Shown: positions 1 through 8,215 of the stretch, in pieces
Numbering within the stretch: position 1 is the stretch's first letter
Layout: each line of letters begins with the position of its first letter
Assembly: GCA_029933295.1 (NCBI GenBank)
Contig: JAOZOL010000035.1
Coordinates: forward strand, 1 to 15,115
Length of the DNA stretch: 15,115 bases
Origin: Desulfobacterales bacterium
Lineage (GTDB): Bacteria; Desulfobacterota; Desulfobacteria; Desulfobacterales; Desulfosalsimonadaceae
Reading direction: 5' to 3'
The notes under the pieces: model-generated
The model's database searches: none
What the model saw: only the letters and a program-made list of their open reading frames with translations
Told to the model about the DNA's origin: nothing
Program-made: the position numbers and the translations under genes

Positions 1-2870
1 TTTATCCCGCCTGGCGGTGGATACGGTTTTCCATAATTTGCGCCGGTTAAGGTGACCGTCATTTTGGGTTTTTTCTTTTTAGCCGGGTCACTGATGGGGC
101 CATTGTCTTTCCATAGATAACTAAAATCCGGTGACAAGCCGGCGATGACGAGTCTCCCAAGCCCTTTTAAGAAGCTTGTGACCCCATGTTCATTTTTAGT
201 ATCCATGGGAATGGCAAAATGGGGTTTGTCCGCTAAAATTTTGTCGACAAAACCGGTGAGTACATTATTGGGCCCGACTTCAATAAATGTTCGAATCCCG
301 GCCGTGTACATGGAAGCAATTTCTTTTGTAAAGCAAACCGGATGATCAATTTGCCGGGCAAGTGCTTCACGTATTGCGGCGGGTCGTTTTTGATGCGTTT
401 TCCCGCTGACATTGGAATAAACAGGAATCTGCGGTTTTTTAAAATCAAAATTTTTTAAATAATCTAAAAAAGGGTTGCGAACTTTGTTCATCATAGGGGA
501 ATGAAATGCCGCAGATACGGGAAGTCGTTTAATCTTTAAATTGTTTTCAACCAGGACGTGTTCAATTTTTTCCATATCCGCAATAGATCCGGAAAGAACA
601 ACCTGGCCGGGACTGTTATAATTGGCAATGATAATTTGGGTTTTAGACTGATTGAGTATTGCCTGGATCTTGTCGGCATCACTGAATACGGCCGTCATTG
701 TGCCAGACGTTGGTGCGGTTTCGGCCATCAATTCGCCGCGTTTGCTGCAAATGTCAAACAGGCTTTCCATATCCAGAATACCGGCGTCGTACAGGGCTGA
801 AATTTCGCCCAGGCTGTGCCCCCCCACGCAGTCAGGCGTGATGCCGAGACCTTTGAGGAGTTGGGACATCGCTAAGCATGTTGTCAAAATTCCGGGTTGC
901 GACCACTGGGTTAAAGAGAGTTTGTTGACCTGGGTTATTTTTTCTTTTTCTGAAAAAACCGGTAACGGAAAGACGACGTTGTGCAGAAATTCTTTTGCGC
1001 CCCGATTTCGGTCGCAGGTTGCGGATAAATCCCAGACATCCATGGCATCTGTAAAATGCATGGCAAGATCTGCGCCCATGCCGATATAAACGCTGGCCCC
1101 TTGTCCGGGGAACAGAAAAGCAATACCGCCGGGGGGTGTTTTTTTTAAAGTGCAATTGATACCGCCGGGTAATGAAAATTTTTGTTCCGGTTTTTCAGAT
1201 AATTTTTTTATCACATGATTGAGTTTTGTTCTAAGATCATTTTCACTTGTTGCAACAAGGGTTAATTTTGCGGGTGCTGATGGGTCAAAATCCGCTTGCG
1301 AAGTTTTGGCAAGATATGTGAGCATGCCGGCTGCATTCAGTTTGCTGGAAATGTCCCGGCACTTTTTATCGAGTGTTTTTGCGTTGCTTGCGCATAACAC
1401 AATAAGTTCACTCGGGACATTGCGTATGCGCCATGCTGATTTTCCCTGCCCTTTATATTCTTCGACAGTGACGTGAAAATTGGTGCCGCCAAAACCGAAC
1501 GAGCTGATGGAAGCCCTTCGGGGATGAGCGTTGTCCCTGACCCAGGGTCTGGACAGGGTATTTAGATAAAATGGACTTTTTTCAATTTCCAGCCGGGGAT
1601 TGGGCCTTTCAACCTTGATGGTGGGCGGAAGTACCTTGTGATGGAGCCCCATGATCGCTTTGATAATTCCTGCGGCTGCTGCTGCGCCTTTTGTATGCCC
1701 GATTTGGGACTTTATCGATCCCAGTGCGCACCATTGTGTTTTTTTAAGTTCATGTCCGGCCCCATTGCAGAATACCTGCTTTAGTGCCTGGAATTCGGTT
1801 TTATCCCCAGGCCGGGTTGCGGTACCGTGGGCCTCGAGCAATTCAATCGTCTGAGGACTGTATGCGGCGGCTTCATAACATCGTCTGAGGGCGGCGGCCT
1901 GTCCTTTTGCCAGTGGTGCGTATATGCTGGATCCTTTGCCGTCTGATGACGCACCGATACCTCTGATGACGGCGTAAATACGGTCGCCGTCGCGCTCGGC
2001 ATCTTCAAGGCGTTTGATGGCAAGCATTCCGATTCCTTCGCCGATAACCATGCCGTCGGCCTGATCGGAAAAGGGCCGGCAATCGTGTGAAGGAGATAAT
2101 GCCGGTGTTTTGGAAAAACTGACAAATAAAAAAGCATCATTGGTTGTATCTGCGCCGCCGACGATCACCACATCCGATGTTTTTGCTGCCAGCTCCCGGA
2201 GCCCCTGGTAAAGGGCAGAGAAAGAGCTGGCACATGCGGCATCGGTTGTACAGTTCAATCCGCCCAGATCAAAATAATTTGCGATTCGTCCCGCGACCAC
2301 GTTTCCAAGAAGACCGGGAAAAGTACTTTCTTTCCAGGGAGCCCGGGTTGCCATGATCCGGTCACAGATATCATTAATTTCATTTTCCGGAAGTCCTGCC
2401 TCGCGCATCCCCTGGACCCAGGTGGGTCTTGTCAGCCGGGTTGCCATTTCACCGAGCAGTTCCAGGCCCGCTGCCACGCCGAGAATCACACTGATTCGGC
2501 TGCGGTCCATAGTTTCAAATTTTTTCTTAAAGGCATCCTTGAGAACCTGTTTGGCGACCACCAGGCTAAGCAGTTGCGATGTGTCGGTGGCGACCAGGTT
2601 TGTCGGCGGAATACCGAATTCCATGGGGTCAAATTCAATGGGATCAAGAAAAGCGCCCTGTTTGCAGTAGGTTTTATCCGGTACCAGAGGATCCGGATCA
2701 TAGTAATGCTCAATGAGAAAATGACTGGGCGGAACGGGTCTGATCATATTCCTCCCAGCGGTAATGTCCCGCCAAAATCCCTGCTTGTCGTGAGAACCTG
2801 GGAACATGCAATCGATACCGATCACTGCGACCGGCGGCATTTGGGGCTTCGTTATTTTTGGAGGGGACAT
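1..2870 (-). CDS. Type I polyketide / polyunsaturated-fatty-acid-type synthase, KS-AT portion (3' end outside window)
   Basis: The frame stays open from an ATG at 2870 to the left edge, giving about 956 visible residues of a larger protein. Residues ~12-450 are a ketosynthase that condenses acyl and malonyl units. Its catalytic triad is complete: Cys213 in DAACASS, His348 in HGTAT and His392 in GHTKG. Residues ~595-890 are a malonyl-type acyltransferase with GQGA, Ser686 in GHSLGE and His790 in AAFH; AAFH fits malonyl rather than methylmalonyl choice. After the AT comes a Lys-rich linker and a MTVTLTGANYGKPYPPPGG segment. That segment and the SFPGLLGNVVAGRIAN region before Cys213 match what I know of PfaA (omega-3 PUFA synthase) and HglE (heterocyst glycolipid) proteins, in which ACPs and reductive domains follow. 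The start is set by an in-frame TAA at 2883-2885 and AAGG at 2881-2884. It is the last visible gene of the minus-strand train, 137 bases after the FAD oxidoreductase. The exact product is unknown. Confidence 0.93.
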   Translation of the reverse strand, partial: MSPPKITKPQMPPVAVIGIDCMFPGSHDKQGFWRDITAGRNMIRPVPPSHFLIEHYYDPDPLVPDKTYCKQGAFLDPIEFDPMEFGIPPTNLVATDTSQLLSLVVAKQVLKDAFKKKFETMDRSRISVILGVAAGLELLGEMATRLTRPTWVQGMREAGLPENEINDICDRIMATRAPWKESTFPGLLGNVVAGRIANYFDLGGLNCTTDAACASSFSALYQGLRELAAKTSDVVIVGGADTTNDAFLFVSFSKTPALSPSHDCRPFSDQADGMVIGEGIGMLAIKRLEDAERDGDRIYAVIRGIGASSDGKGSSIYAPLAKGQAAALRRCYEAAAYSPQTIELLEAHGTATRPGDKTEFQALKQVFCNGAGHELKKTQWCALGSIKSQIGHTKGAAAAAGIIKAIMGLHHKVLPPTIKVERPNPRLEIEKSPFYLNTLSRPWVRDNAHPRRASISSFGFGGTNFHVTVEEYKGQGKSAWRIRNVPSELIVLCASNAKTLDKKCRDISSKLNAAGMLTYLAKTSQADFDPSAPAKLTLVATSENDLRTKLNHVIKKLSEKPEQKFSLPGGINCTLKKTPPGGIAFLFPGQGASVYIGMGADLAMHFTDAMDVWDLSATCDRNRGAKEFLHNVVFPLPVFSEKEKITQVNKLSLTQWSQPGILTTCLAMSQLLKGLGITPDCVGGHSLGEISALYDAGILDMESLFDICSKRGELMAETAPTSGTMTAVFSDADKIQAILNQSKTQIIIANYNSPGQVVLSGSIADMEKIEHVLVENNLKIKRLPVSAAFHSPMMNKVRNPFLDYLKNFDFKKPQIPVYSNVSGKTHQKRPAAIREALARQIDHPVCFTKEIASMYTAGIRTFIEVGPNNVLTGFVDKILADKPHFAIPMDTKNEHGVTSFLKGLGRLVIAGLSPDFSYLWKDNGPISDPAKKKKPKMTVTLTGANYGKPYPPPGGI

Positions 2871-3007
2871 GACAAATTCGCCTTAAAATGTTTGTCCGTA
2901 AGAAAATGGATGGGCAGGAAATTAAATATTTCAGCGGGCACCAGGATCATGTCGCTTTGAGATTGCTCGCCATACCTTTGATAAGGTTCAGTGTGATGCC
3001 ATCATAT

Positions 3008-4510
3008 TTAATGAAAATGCCTTTCCATCAGATATTTTGAAAACCGTGCCGTATGTTCAACAGATTCAAAATCCATTATACTCCCGATATAATAAGTTCC
3101 CTGGACTCCTTGTAAATCCATTAAATCTTCATAAAACCCCTCTTGCAGATCTTTTGTTGAAACATGCGGAAAGTAGGTCCATCTTTTCTGGATGATAATT
3201 CCGTTATTGGGGGCTTTTTCATCGATTTCACCGCCAAGTGTTCGGATATCGTCTGTAAGTATTTGAAACATTTCGTCAGGACTTTTTCTCCAATTATTTA
3301 ACTGGTAAAATGTATAGACATTCTCATCATTATGCATGGATTTTAATACACAGACAATATGCCCGATGGTGTCAGGATAGATATGATCGATAACCCCGCC
3401 GGTTAATGGTTGATCCGGCAGATTCGGATCTTTATTTAACGATTTCTTCAGTTTAATTAATGTCACATAATATTCAAAATTCCTTATTTTTTTAAAAAGA
3501 GACGCTTCTTTTTCAGAAAGCGTCATAAAATGATGGGCCAATTCAAGCGGGGCGGAGATAATGACCCGGTCAAAAAATTTTGTTTGTCCGCAGGCTGTAA
3601 TTTCAATTTTATCCTGGTTGCCATCTTTAAACCGGGTAATCTTTGTGACCTCCGCGTTATACCTGACGGTGAGGGAGTCTGCCACTTTTTGCCAGAACGA
3701 TTGCCATCCGTTTTTAAAACAACTGCGTCGTCTGTCTCTTGCCAGCGCAACCGGTATGACTTTCATATAGTTTATTGCCGGTATTTCTTCATGGTATCCA
3801 TAGCCGCAAGCGGTCATAAAGACGGACATAGGGTGAGCCATTGGCACCAGGTGGTGTGTTACGGCAAAATCTTTAAAATTAGGATACATTTCAGATAAAG
3901 TTGAGGGAAACCCGGGGGTTGATACCATTGTCCGCTGGTGTTTAAAAAGAATCCATTTCCAGTTTAAATAGGCTTTGAGCAACTGGAATTTATTCCATTT
4001 TGCCGACAGCTTCTTACTATCCTGATTGCTTTGAAATTTAGCTCTGAATTTTGGCGGAACTTTGGCAATTGTTTCTTTCATGTCACGACGAAACCACCAT
4101 TTGCCCTTCATGTTAAATGTGCCGATGGGGCCATTCCAGTCTTCATAATCAACGTCAAAGTCCTTAATTAAATCCAACATGGTATGAGAATAGACAGAAT
4201 CGAAATAAACCGCCCCTAATTCATAAAAATGACCATTATATTCATAGGAGCAAACCTTACCCCCGGCCGTTGCTTCCCGTTCAAAAATCGTAACATTTTT
4301 ATATCCTGATGCATTCAGTGTATGGGCTGCCGTAAGCCCGGATGCCCCGGCCCCGATGACGGCGATTTTTAAATTTTTATCTGTTTCAACAATCATCGGA
4401 TCAGTTGGCGTATATGTATACCGGGCAGTCAAATATATGAAAAAGAACAGGCTGAATGCGATCAGTAATCCGATTGAAATGCCAATTAATTTATACCGGC
4501 TTATTCTCAT
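3008..4510 (-). CDS. Membrane-anchored FAD-dependent oxidoreductase (amine oxidase / phytoene desaturase-like)
   Basis: The protein has 500 residues. Residues ~8-28 form one hydrophobic anchor, followed by a short linker. A Rossmann dinucleotide-binding motif GAGASG lies at 53-58, an acidic ribose-binding stretch FERE at 76-79 and GG at 83-84, as in flavin amine oxidases, protoporphyrinogen oxidases and carotenoid desaturases. The segment FKNGWQSFWQKVADSL (265-280) resembles the conserved mid-domain element of that fold. The C-terminal GSIMDFESVEHTA (476-488) fits its closing FAD contact. The N-terminal helix with basic residues around it (MRISRYK) suggests a membrane-tethered enzyme; which side the catalytic domain faces is not certain. 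It begins 53 bases after the FAAL stop, with AAAGG 8 bases before the ATG, and lies upstream of the type I synthase. The likely role is oxidation or desaturation of the lipid product or its acyl chain. The substrate cannot be read from the sequence. Confidence 0.88.
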   Translation of the reverse strand: MRISRYKLIGISIGLLIAFSLFFFIYLTARYTYTPTDPMIVETDKNLKIAVIGAGASGLTAAHTLNASGYKNVTIFEREATAGGKVCSYEYNGHFYELGAVYFDSVYSHTMLDLIKDFDVDYEDWNGPIGTFNMKGKWWFRRDMKETIAKVPPKFRAKFQSNQDSKKLSAKWNKFQLLKAYLNWKWILFKHQRTMVSTPGFPSTLSEMYPNFKDFAVTHHLVPMAHPMSVFMTACGYGYHEEIPAINYMKVIPVALARDRRRSCFKNGWQSFWQKVADSLTVRYNAEVTKITRFKDGNQDKIEITACGQTKFFDRVIISAPLELAHHFMTLSEKEASLFKKIRNFEYYVTLIKLKKSLNKDPNLPDQPLTGGVIDHIYPDTIGHIVCVLKSMHNDENVYTFYQLNNWRKSPDEMFQILTDDIRTLGGEIDEKAPNNGIIIQKRWTYFPHVSTKDLQEGFYEDLMDLQGVQGTYYIGSIMDFESVEHTARFSKYLMERHFH

Positions 4511-4563
4511 CCCAATAGCCTTTATTTTAAAGGTGATTAATGAAAAGTGCCGCGCCGCGCCAG

Positions 4564-6333
4564 TTATTGACGGCTTTGGTTTTTATTTCGTTTCATGCGG
4601 GAGATGGCGATTTTTGACCTCATCATTTCTGCAGACATTTGAAATATGGTGACCTGCGCAGGCGGTGCCAGGGTTCCTGCGATGTATTGTTTTAAGGTTT
4701 CCCCCCGGCGGAATTTTCCGCTGGATGTTCGAAAGATGGTGCCCGGTTCCAACACAATCACGGATTCGGGTACCAGGCCCGTGGATTTGGTAATTTTTTT
4801 AGAAGCCTTGTCCGCCAGTATTTTATCATCGGCCTTGGCACCTTTCTTGTCCCTTTCAATAAAGACGATCAGCCTTTCATTTTCATCATTTTCCGGGATA
4901 TATCCGGTTGCCGCGACACAACCGAGGCGAATTCCGGGGAAATCAGCCAGCGCTCTTTCAATTATTTCAGGGGAATAATTTTGTCCCCGGATGATAATCA
5001 AATCCTTTTTCCGGCCATACAGGTAAAGATCCCCTTTGAAAATAAATCCATTGTCCCCGGTATCAAGCCATCCATCATGCATCGCGTCGGCGGTGGCCGC
5101 CGGGTTATTATAATATTCTTTCATAATCGACGGGCCTTTGATATAAACAGATCCGAGAGTATTGTCGGCAGCATTTTTTCCTGTTTTATCACGAATTTCC
5201 ACCTGAAAACCGGGCAGCGGTTTGCCTAATGATATGATTGGGTCGCCGGAAGAATCAATTTTTGCCTGATTCTTTAAAAGCAGGTTCCGGTTAAAATGGT
5301 TGTAGACGAATCGCTGTTTTATATCTGAAAACGTGACACCAAGAGAGGCTTCAGCCAATCCATATACAGGGGTCAGCGCATGGGGAGAAAATCCATAAGG
5401 CTCAAAACGATTGATGAATTTTTCAAGTGCTGAAGCGGAAACCGTTTCACCGCCGATCAGTGCAACCTGCCAGCTGGAAAGGTCGACCCCTTCAATCTCT
5501 TTATCTTTGATTTTTTCCGTACATAAACTAAAAGCAAAATTCGGGGCCCCGGTGATGATTGGTTTGTAGGCTGAAATTGCCCGTAGCCAGACAGCCGGGC
5601 GGGTCACAAAAAGTTCCGGTGGTATCAGGACAAGATCAGCGGGCTGGGCAATGGCAAGCAAGGCGCATCCGATCAACCCCATATCATGATAAAGGGGCAG
5701 CCAGCTGAGGCCGCAATAGGATGATCCACCTGTTGTATCGCCATAATAATTCAAACCGAAATCAAGCATGGTCCGGATATTGGCAATAATCTGGCGATGG
5801 GTCAGCAATACCGGTTTGGGATCAACGGTGGTGCCGGAGGAGAATTGAATTAACGCCGGTATGTCGGGATCACTCTTGATGAATTCAAAGGGCTCCGTGG
5901 CAATCCCGTTTAATGTGATGCACCCCAGATCCGGTCCGGCGATTGCCAGAGATCGGCCGAGTATTCGTTTAATTCGTTTGTCGGTACACACCAGACGGGC
6001 CTCGGATACTTCCAGCATGCGGCCTGTTTTTTGATGGTATTCCTCCATTCTTCCCAGTCGAACCGGCGGGTATAACGGCACCGGAACGCCACCGCAGAAC
6101 AGCGTGCCGAAAAAAGCATAAAAGAATTCAGGGCAGGTGGGCAGGATCAGGGCGACTTTGTCTCCAGGTTGAATGCCCATGCGGGCAAATACGCCGGCAA
6201 CACCGGATGCTTTTTTAAATAACTCCGCATACCCGATATATGTCTCGGCTTCCTGGTAGTCCAAAAAACGGTATCCCCTGTTGCCCAGTTGGGCCGCTTT
6301 CTGGATCATGGCGCACAGTGTCGGCTCAGTCAT
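4564..6333 (-). CDS. Fatty acyl-AMP ligase (FAAL, FadD32-like)
   Basis: This 589-residue adenylate-forming enzyme activates a carboxylic acid as acyl-AMP and, in FAAL families, hands it to an ACP rather than to CoA. Visible motifs are the phosphate loop FSSGTT (164-169), LPLYHDMG from 212, which is a hallmark of FAALs, YGLAE (324-328), DTGD (424-427), GRKKDLIIIRGQNY after it, and the C-terminal lysine K540 in TSSGK. A basic tail of about 50 residues follows. I chose ATG 6333 over an in-frame GTG at 6342. AGGTGA at 6339-6344 sits 5 bases before the ATG, and the GTG lies inside that ribosome binding site. The ATG overlaps the ACP stop by 8 bases (ATGACTGA), so the two are probably co-translated, and the ACP is its likely acceptor. 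Length is normal for the family. The FAAL rather than FACL call rests on the motifs and the ACP next door. Confidence 0.93.
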   Translation of the reverse strand: MTEPTLCAMIQKAAQLGNRGYRFLDYQEAETYIGYAELFKKASGVAGVFARMGIQPGDKVALILPTCPEFFYAFFGTLFCGGVPVPLYPPVRLGRMEEYHQKTGRMLEVSEARLVCTDKRIKRILGRSLAIAGPDLGCITLNGIATEPFEFIKSDPDIPALIQFSSGTTVDPKPVLLTHRQIIANIRTMLDFGLNYYGDTTGGSSYCGLSWLPLYHDMGLIGCALLAIAQPADLVLIPPELFVTRPAVWLRAISAYKPIITGAPNFAFSLCTEKIKDKEIEGVDLSSWQVALIGGETVSASALEKFINRFEPYGFSPHALTPVYGLAEASLGVTFSDIKQRFVYNHFNRNLLLKNQAKIDSSGDPIISLGKPLPGFQVEIRDKTGKNAADNTLGSVYIKGPSIMKEYYNNPAATADAMHDGWLDTGDNGFIFKGDLYLYGRKKDLIIIRGQNYSPEIIERALADFPGIRLGCVAATGYIPENDENERLIVFIERDKKGAKADDKILADKASKKITKSTGLVPESVIVLEPGTIFRTSSGKFRRGETLKQYIAGTLAPPAQVTIFQMSAEMMRSKIAISRMKRNKNQSRQ

Positions 6334-6589
6334 GGGAATCACCTGTTTGTCCGGTCAGGCAGGAGTCAATCAAATGCACCAGATCTTCAATCGTATGAAC
6401 ATTTTCTTCATCGCCTTGCTCAAACATGACCTTAAAGTGGTTTTCCAGTTCCACCACAAGGGTTGTCAGTTCCATGGAATCCAGTTGAAGGTCCGCCACC
6501 AGGTCCATTTCCGGTTCAATGGGGGTATTGATTTTAATATATTGGTCAAAAACATGCTGAATGCCCTGCCGTATTTTATTCTGGTTCAA
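6326..6589 (-). CDS. Acyl carrier protein, TTG start
   Basis: This small acidic protein of 87 residues is predicted to be four-helical. The 4'-phosphopantetheine attachment site is Ser38 in LQLDSMEL, at the start of helix II. It would carry the acyl chain loaded by the adjacent FAAL and present it to a synthase of this cluster. The start is unusual: the only sensible initiator is TTG at 6587-6589. AAGGAG at 6598-6603 lies exactly 8 bases upstream, and the next Met is residue 28, inside the domain. The start lies within the last codons of the methyltransferase gene (14-base overlap). A weak start codon with a strong ribosome binding site suggests its synthesis is tied to translation of the upstream gene. 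Dedicated ACP for this pathway is inferred from position. Confidence 0.9.
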   Translation of the reverse strand: MNQNKIRQGIQHVFDQYIKINTPIEPEMDLVADLQLDSMELTTLVVELENHFKVMFEQGDEENVHTIEDLVHLIDSCLTGQTGDSHD

Positions 6590-7172
6590 TATTCTTGCTC
6601 CTTCTTATCAATGGCAGAAACCGGCCCAGGGATTTAAAATTGTCCTGATAATGGCAGTATTCTGATAATGCCTGCTCCTCGGACCGGATTCTTACCGTCA
6701 ACATCCAGGCGTTTAAGATACTGAAGAAAATAGCCGTTATCCAGGCCGTGTGGATCATTGGTAATGCGAAAATCTCAACAATCACCGCCAGGTAATTGGG
6801 GTGGCGCATGTATTTGTATAATCCACGAGTGATGACAGGTTGGCCGGGAACAAAGATTACCCGGGCATTCCAGAATTTATCCAGTACGGCGATCGTATAA
6901 AATCTGATGATTTGTGCGCCGATGGCCAGAGCCAGCATCAGATAACCCAATGCCGGAATAAACGGACGATGGGTTACAAGAACTTCAAGTCCGCAAGAAC
7001 ATATAAAGGCGGTATGAAGGACCACCATGAATTTGAAATGTGTTTTGCCGACTTCAAGGCCGCCGTTCTCAAAGGCCCAGGCCGCATTGCGCTTGCTGAT
7101 CTGCATTTCAAGTAGACGGGTTGCGCTGACAATTATCAGAAAAAGAATATACGCAATTACCGATATTACCAT
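6576..7172 (-). CDS. ICMT-family integral membrane methyltransferase (BpsB/SrsB-like)
   Basis: The protein has 198 residues with four or five hydrophobic segments, roughly 2-20, 47-65, 72-95 and 128-158. The family signature RHPNY (123-127) with Glu133, and RIRSEEQAL (161-169), match isoprenylcysteine carboxyl methyltransferase-like enzymes, which use S-adenosylmethionine at the membrane. Bacteria have no prenylated CaaX proteins. In Bacillus subtilis (BpsB) and Streptomyces (SrsB), members encoded beside a type III polyketide synthase O-methylate alkylpyrones or alkylresorcinols. Here too the gene follows a type III synthase directly, overlapping its stop by 7 bases (ATGGTAA), and it overlaps the ACP by 14. 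I therefore infer O-methylation of the type III product. Start is ATG 7172, with a GGGG stretch about 8 bases upstream as a weak ribosome site; translation is probably coupled. Confidence 0.9.
   Translation of the reverse strand: MVISVIAYILFLIIVSATRLLEMQISKRNAAWAFENGGLEVGKTHFKFMVVLHTAFICSCGLEVLVTHRPFIPALGYLMLALAIGAQIIRFYTIAVLDKFWNARVIFVPGQPVITRGLYKYMRHPNYLAVIVEIFALPMIHTAWITAIFFSILNAWMLTVRIRSEEQALSEYCHYQDNFKSLGRFLPLIRRSKNIEPE
6598..6603 (-). promoter_or_regulatory. Ribosome binding site fixing the TTG start of the ACP
   Basis: AAGGAG on the minus strand, 8 bases before the TTG at 6589, lies inside the 3' end of the methyltransferase gene. It is the best Shine-Dalgarno match in the gene train and is the main reason for accepting a non-ATG start. 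Confidence 0.75.
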
Positions 7173-8215
7173 TGCAACAACCCCATTTCAGCGCAAAAAC
7201 CGGGCCCCATAGCGTTAAAGAATCCATAAGACCCTTTGGGCGGGGGATGATTGTCCATGGCGTCTTCTAATATCATCAGAATGGAAGCACTGGAGACGTT
7301 ACCTACTTCCTGAAGATTTTTCCATGACAGGGCAAGGTCGTCTCTGGTAATTCCAAGGCTTTTTTGAATTGCTTCAAGGATTTTGGGCCCCCCTGGATGA
7401 AACAGCCATTGGTTGATGTCTTTTAATGTCAATCCATTATCTGCTAAAAAGTGTTTGATGTCCGGTTCAAGTGATGATTCAACGATTTTGGGGGTTTGGC
7501 CGGAAAGTACGATTTTAAAGCCATTGTCTGTAATGTCCCATCCCATGATATGTTCCGTATTTGGATAAAAAACCGAACGCGTATCAATCACACGGGGGGT
7601 TGTAGCCCGACGGTTTTTGCCGGTTACAATAAGGGCAGCGGCAGCATCTCCGAAAAGGCCGCTGGAAACGATGTTGGCCACTGAAAAGTCATTCCGTTGT
7701 AGTGTCAGGGAACACAGTTCAACGGATAAAACAACAGCCACCTGGTCAGGATAGGCTTTTACGTAATCGATCGCTCTTGTGATGCCGGCCGCACCAGCCA
7801 TACATCCCAGGCCGAAAATCGGGGTTCGTTTGATGTCCCTGCGCAGGTTCATCCGGTTGACCAGCAGGGCGTCAACGGAAGGTGTGGCAATCCCGGTAAT
7901 GGAAACAAAAATTAGATGATCAATATCCTGGGGGGTGATGCCGGCTTTTTTCAGCCCTTTTCGTATCGCCCGCTCTCCCAGGTCCACTGCACATTTTATG
8001 AAGGCATTGTTGGCATCGGTAAACGTTTGCAGTTGTTCATATTTTTCCATGGGGAGCGCAAGATATCTGCCGCTGACAAGGGTATTCCTGTAAATGGACT
8101 CAATCCGATTCACATTATGATGGCGGCCTGCGCAATGATGACGAACAGATGCAATTAAAGCTTCCTGGTCGTAATAATGATCCGGTAAAACGGATGCGAC
8201 AGCGGCAATATGCAT
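7166..8215 (-). CDS. Type III polyketide synthase (chalcone/stilbene synthase family, alkylpyrone/alkylresorcinol type)
   Basis: This 349-residue homodimer-type condensing enzyme extends an acyl starter with malonyl-CoA and cyclises the chain. The thiolase-fold triad is complete: Cys138 in FGLGCMAGAAG, His273 in LFHPGG and Asn306 in GNVSSAS. The C-terminal MGPGF (336-340) corresponds to the GFGPG loop of the family. Length is slightly short of plant enzymes and typical of bacterial BpsA, ArsB/ArsC and SrsA types, which accept long fatty acyl starters and make alkylpyrones or alkylresorcinols. It is the first gene of the minus-strand train, followed by the ICMT-like methyltransferase, an arrangement known from bpsA-bpsB. 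The ATG at 8215 has no clear Shine-Dalgarno; an A-rich stretch precedes it. Which ring type it forms cannot be read from motifs alone. Source of the starter (FAAL/ACP or the type I synthase) is inference. Confidence 0.95.
   Translation of the reverse strand: MHIAAVASVLPDHYYDQEALIASVRHHCAGRHHNVNRIESIYRNTLVSGRYLALPMEKYEQLQTFTDANNAFIKCAVDLGERAIRKGLKKAGITPQDIDHLIFVSITGIATPSVDALLVNRMNLRRDIKRTPIFGLGCMAGAAGITRAIDYVKAYPDQVAVVLSVELCSLTLQRNDFSVANIVSSGLFGDAAAALIVTGKNRRATTPRVIDTRSVFYPNTEHIMGWDITDNGFKIVLSGQTPKIVESSLEPDIKHFLADNGLTLKDINQWLFHPGGPKILEAIQKSLGITRDDLALSWKNLQEVGNVSSASILMILEDAMDNHPPPKGSYGFFNAMGPGFCAEMGLLQW

Noticed and set aside
652..1155. Open frames on both strands inside the acyltransferase region.
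   Set aside because: They are shadows of the synthase frame, which carries the catalytic motifs of KS and AT without interruption.
2852..2950. A 32-codon minus-strand reading frame starting at ATG 2948-2950 and overlapping the start of the type I synthase.
   Set aside because: It has no ribosome binding site, is short, and shares its end with the well-supported synthase start; most likely chance.
6334..6342. GTG at 6342 as the FAAL start.
   Set aside because: It lies inside the AGGTGA ribosome site that is ideally spaced for ATG 6333.
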